64,000 bases of DNA from Oscillibacter valericigenes. GTDB taxonomy: Bacteria > Bacillota > Clostridia > Oscillospirales > Oscillospiraceae. Below are positions 61,634 through 64,000 of the stretch, piece after piece. Both the position numbers and the translations under genes were made by a program. Every line of letters starts with the position of its first letter. The first letter of the stretch is position 1. The notes beneath the pieces are model-generated. The model was not told the DNA's origin, did no database searches, and saw nothing but the letters and a program-made list of their open reading frames with translations. The DNA lies in NCBI RefSeq assembly GCF_021531915.1, contig NZ_JAFBIV010000002.1:124001-188000 (forward strand). The letters run 5' to 3'.

Positions 61634-62026
61634 TCATACTGTCTTTTTGTCCAGGAAACCCTGACGGGGCCCGCACACATCCATGGGCAGGTCCGGCCGG
61701 GCGGCACGAATGCGGTCCAGAACTTTATCCGCCACAGTCCGCTTTTCAAAGAGGAAGTCCTTGTAGAACTCTCCGTCATAGGAGGCCCGGACGCATATCA
61801 TGGGAAGCTGCTTGCCGCAGGTGCCGGTGACCGTGATCGCCGTATTGCGCACCTTCACCCCAGAGAGGGCATCAAAGGCAATATACTGGGTGCCGGGGAA
61901 CGCCGCAAAATAAACAGCCCGGTCACTGACCCGGAACTGCTCCACCCGGATCGCTGTACGATAGTCCTGTTCCGCATCCTCCAGCGCATGGCTCTGCGCC
62001 AGAGATTTCATTTTGAAAATTGCCAT
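61634..62026 (-). CDS. Hypothetical protein (130 aa)
   Basis: The ATG at 62026 has AAGGAGGG about 7 bases upstream. The product has no signal peptide or membrane segment. It alternates strands (AVYFAAFPGTQYIAFDALSGVKVRNTAITV, in parts) and ends in a helix (KRTVADKVLDRIRAARP), giving an overall look like a small PH-like or beta-barrel domain; this is inference. I recognise no family. It stands alone, convergent with the IMP cyclohydrolase gene. Confidence 0.7.
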   Translation of the reverse strand: MAIFKMKSLAQSHALEDAEQDYRTAIRVEQFRVSDRAVYFAAFPGTQYIAFDALSGVKVRNTAITVTGTCGKQLPMICVRASYDGEFYKDFLFEKRTVADKVLDRIRAARPDLPMDVCGPRQGFLDKKTV

Positions 62027-62130
62027 ATCATACCCTCCTTTGATTTTAAGTTTCGCTTTATGATAGATGTTTCTCTGCCCTATTGTCTATCGCAAATGCA
62101 ACATTCCGGTAAGTTTCTCCACCGGTGCGC

Positions 62131-62160
62131 AAAAAGAAACCGGCCATTCAGCCGGTTTCT
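62131..62160 (-). terminator. Terminator of the zinc-ribbon gene
   Basis: GAAACCGGC pairs with GCCGGTTTC around six bases, and the minus strand continues TTTTTGCGC. Confidence 0.85.
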
Positions 62161-62175
62161 CTGATGGCTGATGCC

Positions 62176-62553
62176 TTACTCACCCATGGGAGCGCCGCAC
62201 TGGGGGCAGAACTTGCTGTCAGCCTTTGCGCCGCAGATGGGGCAGGTCTTTTCCGCCGTGACCACTTCCGCCACAGGCTCGTCCTTGGTGGCTTCCTTGG
62301 CGGCTTCCATCTCCGCGATCTTGGCCTTGGAGGCGTTGACGGCCTCCACCATGTCGCGGACGGCGTCGGGGATCTCACCCTCGTACTCGTTGACGAACCA
62401 CTCGCCGATGATGCGGTAGTTCTTGTCGATCTCCCGCTGCTCGCCGGCAATGGCGACGGAGAGCTTGGTCAGTTCAGCCGCATCCTTTGCCTTGTCCGCG
62501 GCAACAGCGGCCACGTCCCTTGCCTTCTTGGTCAGTTCATCAAAAAAAGCCAT
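62176..62553 (-). CDS. Coiled-coil protein with C-terminal zinc ribbon (125 aa)
   Basis: The N-terminal 90 residues are helical and rich in A, K and E (ELTKKARDVAAVAADKAKDA, later AKIAEMEAAKEATKDE). The C-terminus is a zinc ribbon (CPICGAKADSKFCPQCG). Proteins of this kind are common in Firmicutes but have no known function. AAAGGGG lies 8 bases before the ATG, and a promoter lies at 62607-62635. Confidence 0.8.
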   Translation of the reverse strand: MAFFDELTKKARDVAAVAADKAKDAAELTKLSVAIAGEQREIDKNYRIIGEWFVNEYEGEIPDAVRDMVEAVNASKAKIAEMEAAKEATKDEPVAEVVTAEKTCPICGAKADSKFCPQCGAPMGE

Positions 62554-62606
62554 TTGAAAATCCCCTTTCTATCATACGGCCCTTGGCCGTTTCTTTGATG
62601 CTCTCA

Positions 62607-62635
62607 GTATATCCGAGTTTTTTCGGAAACGCAAC
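62607..62635 (-). promoter_or_regulatory. Promoter of the zinc-ribbon gene
   Basis: On the minus strand -35 TTGCGT (62630-62635), 17 bases, and -10 TATACT (62607-62612) lie about 55 bases before the ATG. Confidence 0.7.
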
Positions 62636-62650
62636 TGCTTTTCCATTTGT

Positions 62651-64000
62651 TTACACATCGTTTTCAATCCAGCTCCGGGCGCGCTCCACTGCCCGCCGCC
62701 ACTGGCGGTAATCCGCCGCACAGTCTGCCTCCGCCCGCTGGGGCTGGAACACATGCTGGCTGCGGCGCAGGCCCTCCAGCTCCGGCAGGCCGCTCCAGAC
62801 CCCCGCTGCCAGTCCCGCCAGGGCCGCCGCACCGAAGGCGGTGGTCTCCACCTGGGCGGGCCGGTCCACCGGCAGCCGCAGCAAGTCCGCCTGGGTCTGC
62901 ATCAGGATGTCGCTGACGGAAGCGCCGCCGTCCACCCGCAGGGTAGTGATGGGGCAGGAGGCGTCCGCGTTCATGGCCCGCACCAGGTCCGTCACCTGGA
63001 AGGCGATGGAGTCCAGCACCGCCCGGGCAATATGGGCCTTGGTAGAGCCCCGGGTCAGGCCAACGATGGTGCCCCGGGCGTACATATCCCAATAGGGTGC
63101 GCCCAGTCCCGTGAAGGCAGGCACGATGTACACACCGCCGGAGGAGGGCACACTCTCCGCCAGCCGGTCGCAGTCCGGCGCGGATTCGATGAGGCCCAGC
63201 TCATCCCGCAGCCACTGGATGGTGCTGCCGGCGTTGAACACGCTGCCCTCCAGAGCGTAGGAAACTTCGCCGTTCAGCACCCAGCCCACGGAGGTCACCA
63301 GACCCGACCGGGACCGCACCGCCTGGCCGCCCACGTTCATCAGGGTGAAGCAGCCGGTGCCGTAGGTGTTCTTGGCCTGACCCGGCGTAAAGCAGCCCTG
63401 TCCGAACAGTGCCGCCGGCTGGTCTCCGGCGCTGCCGCAGATGGGGATGCCCGCCAGGTCCTCCAGACCGGGAATTCCCGCCGCGACCATGCCGTACACC
63501 TCGCTGTTGGACCGGGGCTCCGGCAGCAGGGACATGGGGATGTCCAGGGCCTTGCACAAGTCCGCGTCCCATTGCAAGGTGTGGATGTTGAACAGCATGG
63601 TGCGGGAGGCGTTGGAGACGTCGGTCACATGGACCTTTCCGCCGGTCAGATTCCAGATGAGCCAGGAGTCCACCGTGCCGGCGCACAGCTCGCCCCGCTC
63701 CGCCCGTTGCCGGGCGCCGGGGATGTTGTCCAGAATCCATTTGATCTTGGTCCCGGAGAAGTAGGCGTCGATCAGCAGGCCCGTCTTCTCCGTCACGGTC
63801 TCGTCCAGCCCCTCCGCTTTCAGAGCGTCGCAGATGGCGGCAGTCCGGCGGCACTGCCATACGATGGCGTTGCACACCGGGCGCCCGGTGGCTCGCTCCC
63901 AAAGGACCGTGGTCTCCCGCTGGTTGGTGATGCCCAGAGCCGCGATCTGCTTGGGGTCGATGTGGGCGGTGTCCACAGCCTCCGCCAGGGCCCGCTTCTC
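62651..64000 (-). CDS. glpK: Glycerol kinase (partial, 5' end outside window)
   Basis: About 450 C-terminal residues of a protein of roughly 500 are present; the N-terminal phosphate-binding part lies beyond 64000. The FGGY-kinase features [43 protein letters not shown] and the second signature (YVPAF-like [15 protein letters not shown]) identify GlpK, which phosphorylates glycerol to glycerol-3-phosphate. The C-terminus ends SWIENDV. No other glycerol gene is in view. Confidence 0.95.
   Translation of the reverse strand, partial: EKRALAEAVDTAHIDPKQIAALGITNQRETTVLWERATGRPVCNAIVWQCRRTAAICDALKAEGLDETVTEKTGLLIDAYFSGTKIKWILDNIPGARQRAERGELCAGTVDSWLIWNLTGGKVHVTDVSNASRTMLFNIHTLQWDADLCKALDIPMSLLPEPRSNSEVYGMVAAGIPGLEDLAGIPICGSAGDQPAALFGQGCFTPGQAKNTYGTGCFTLMNVGGQAVRSRSGLVTSVGWVLNGEVSYALEGSVFNAGSTIQWLRDELGLIESAPDCDRLAESVPSSGGVYIVPAFTGLGAPYWDMYARGTIVGLTRGSTKAHIARAVLDSIAFQVTDLVRAMNADASCPITTLRVDGGASVSDILMQTQADLLRLPVDRPAQVETTAFGAAALAGLAAGVWSGLPELEGLRRSQHVFQPQRAEADCAADYRQWRRAVERARSWIENDV

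Overview
The window is a chromosomal segment of a Gram-positive, endospore-forming, GC-rich Clostridia, most likely an Oscillospirales / Oscillospiraceae gut anaerobe (Flavonifractor- or Oscillibacter-like). Evidence: an intact sporulation sigma factor (SigK), zinc-binding ('C+') forms of S14, S4 and L36, a KOW protein between map and infA, an L7Ae-type protein in front of rpsL, an archaeal-type IMP cyclohydrolase, strong AAGGAGG ribosome sites and sigma-A promoters with 17-base spacers. Genus-level placement is inference. I saw no rRNA, tRNA, CRISPR array, prophage or transposase gene.

Layout. 1-9250 (all minus): a greA-lysS-trmH-dprA transcription unit from a consensus promoter; an unknown gene; an ftsE-ftsX-pcsB-like cell-wall hydrolase unit; a CdaR/PucR-type regulator; an RsuA-type pseudouridine synthase. 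9300-15270: a DUF4830-like membrane protein (+), then the str operon on minus (L7Ae-like, rpsL, rpsG, fusA, and tuf with its own promoter). Downstream of tuf lies the fossil 3' end of a second tuf plus a duplicated terminator. 15290-23040: rpoB-rpoC under its own promoter. 23100-29300: two small membrane proteins, an AT-rich diguanylate cyclase, RlmD-type methyltransferase, a beta-CASP metallo-hydrolase and a stand-alone 2-hydroxyacyl-CoA dehydratase-like protein. 29486-38014: secA, a small membrane protein, pgeF, an extracellular solute-binding lipoprotein, a GIY-YIG/PNPOx fusion, sigK, lexA with an SOS box, secG and a polysaccharide deacetylase.

39396-55830 is the complete S10-spc-alpha superoperon on minus: rpsJ, rplC, rplD, rplW, rplB, rpsS, rplV, rpsC, rplP, rpmC, rpsQ, rplN, rplX, rplE, rpsN, rpsH, rplF, rplR, rpsE, rpmD, rplO, secY, adk, map, KOW, infA, rpmJ, rpsM, rpsK, rpsD, rpoA, rplQ. 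It starts from a strong promoter with a roughly 290-nt leader and is interrupted between rpsN and rpsH by about 310 bases holding a second promoter. The rest of the window has proS, a phosphoketolase, a DUF45/M48 metalloprotease, IMP cyclohydrolase, two small unknown or zinc-ribbon proteins and the 3' part of glpK.

The window is mainly core information-processing machinery, so the most interesting signals are non-coding or architectural: strings of consecutive hairpins in at least three intergenic regions; the tuf fossil; perfect inverted repeats built around the -35 boxes of the rpoBC and S10 promoters; the promoter-bearing insertion inside the spc operon; a hairpin that buries a ribosome site; a GIY-YIG/flavin-reductase-like fusion; and a glycine/arginine-rich repeat tail on ribosomal protein S3.
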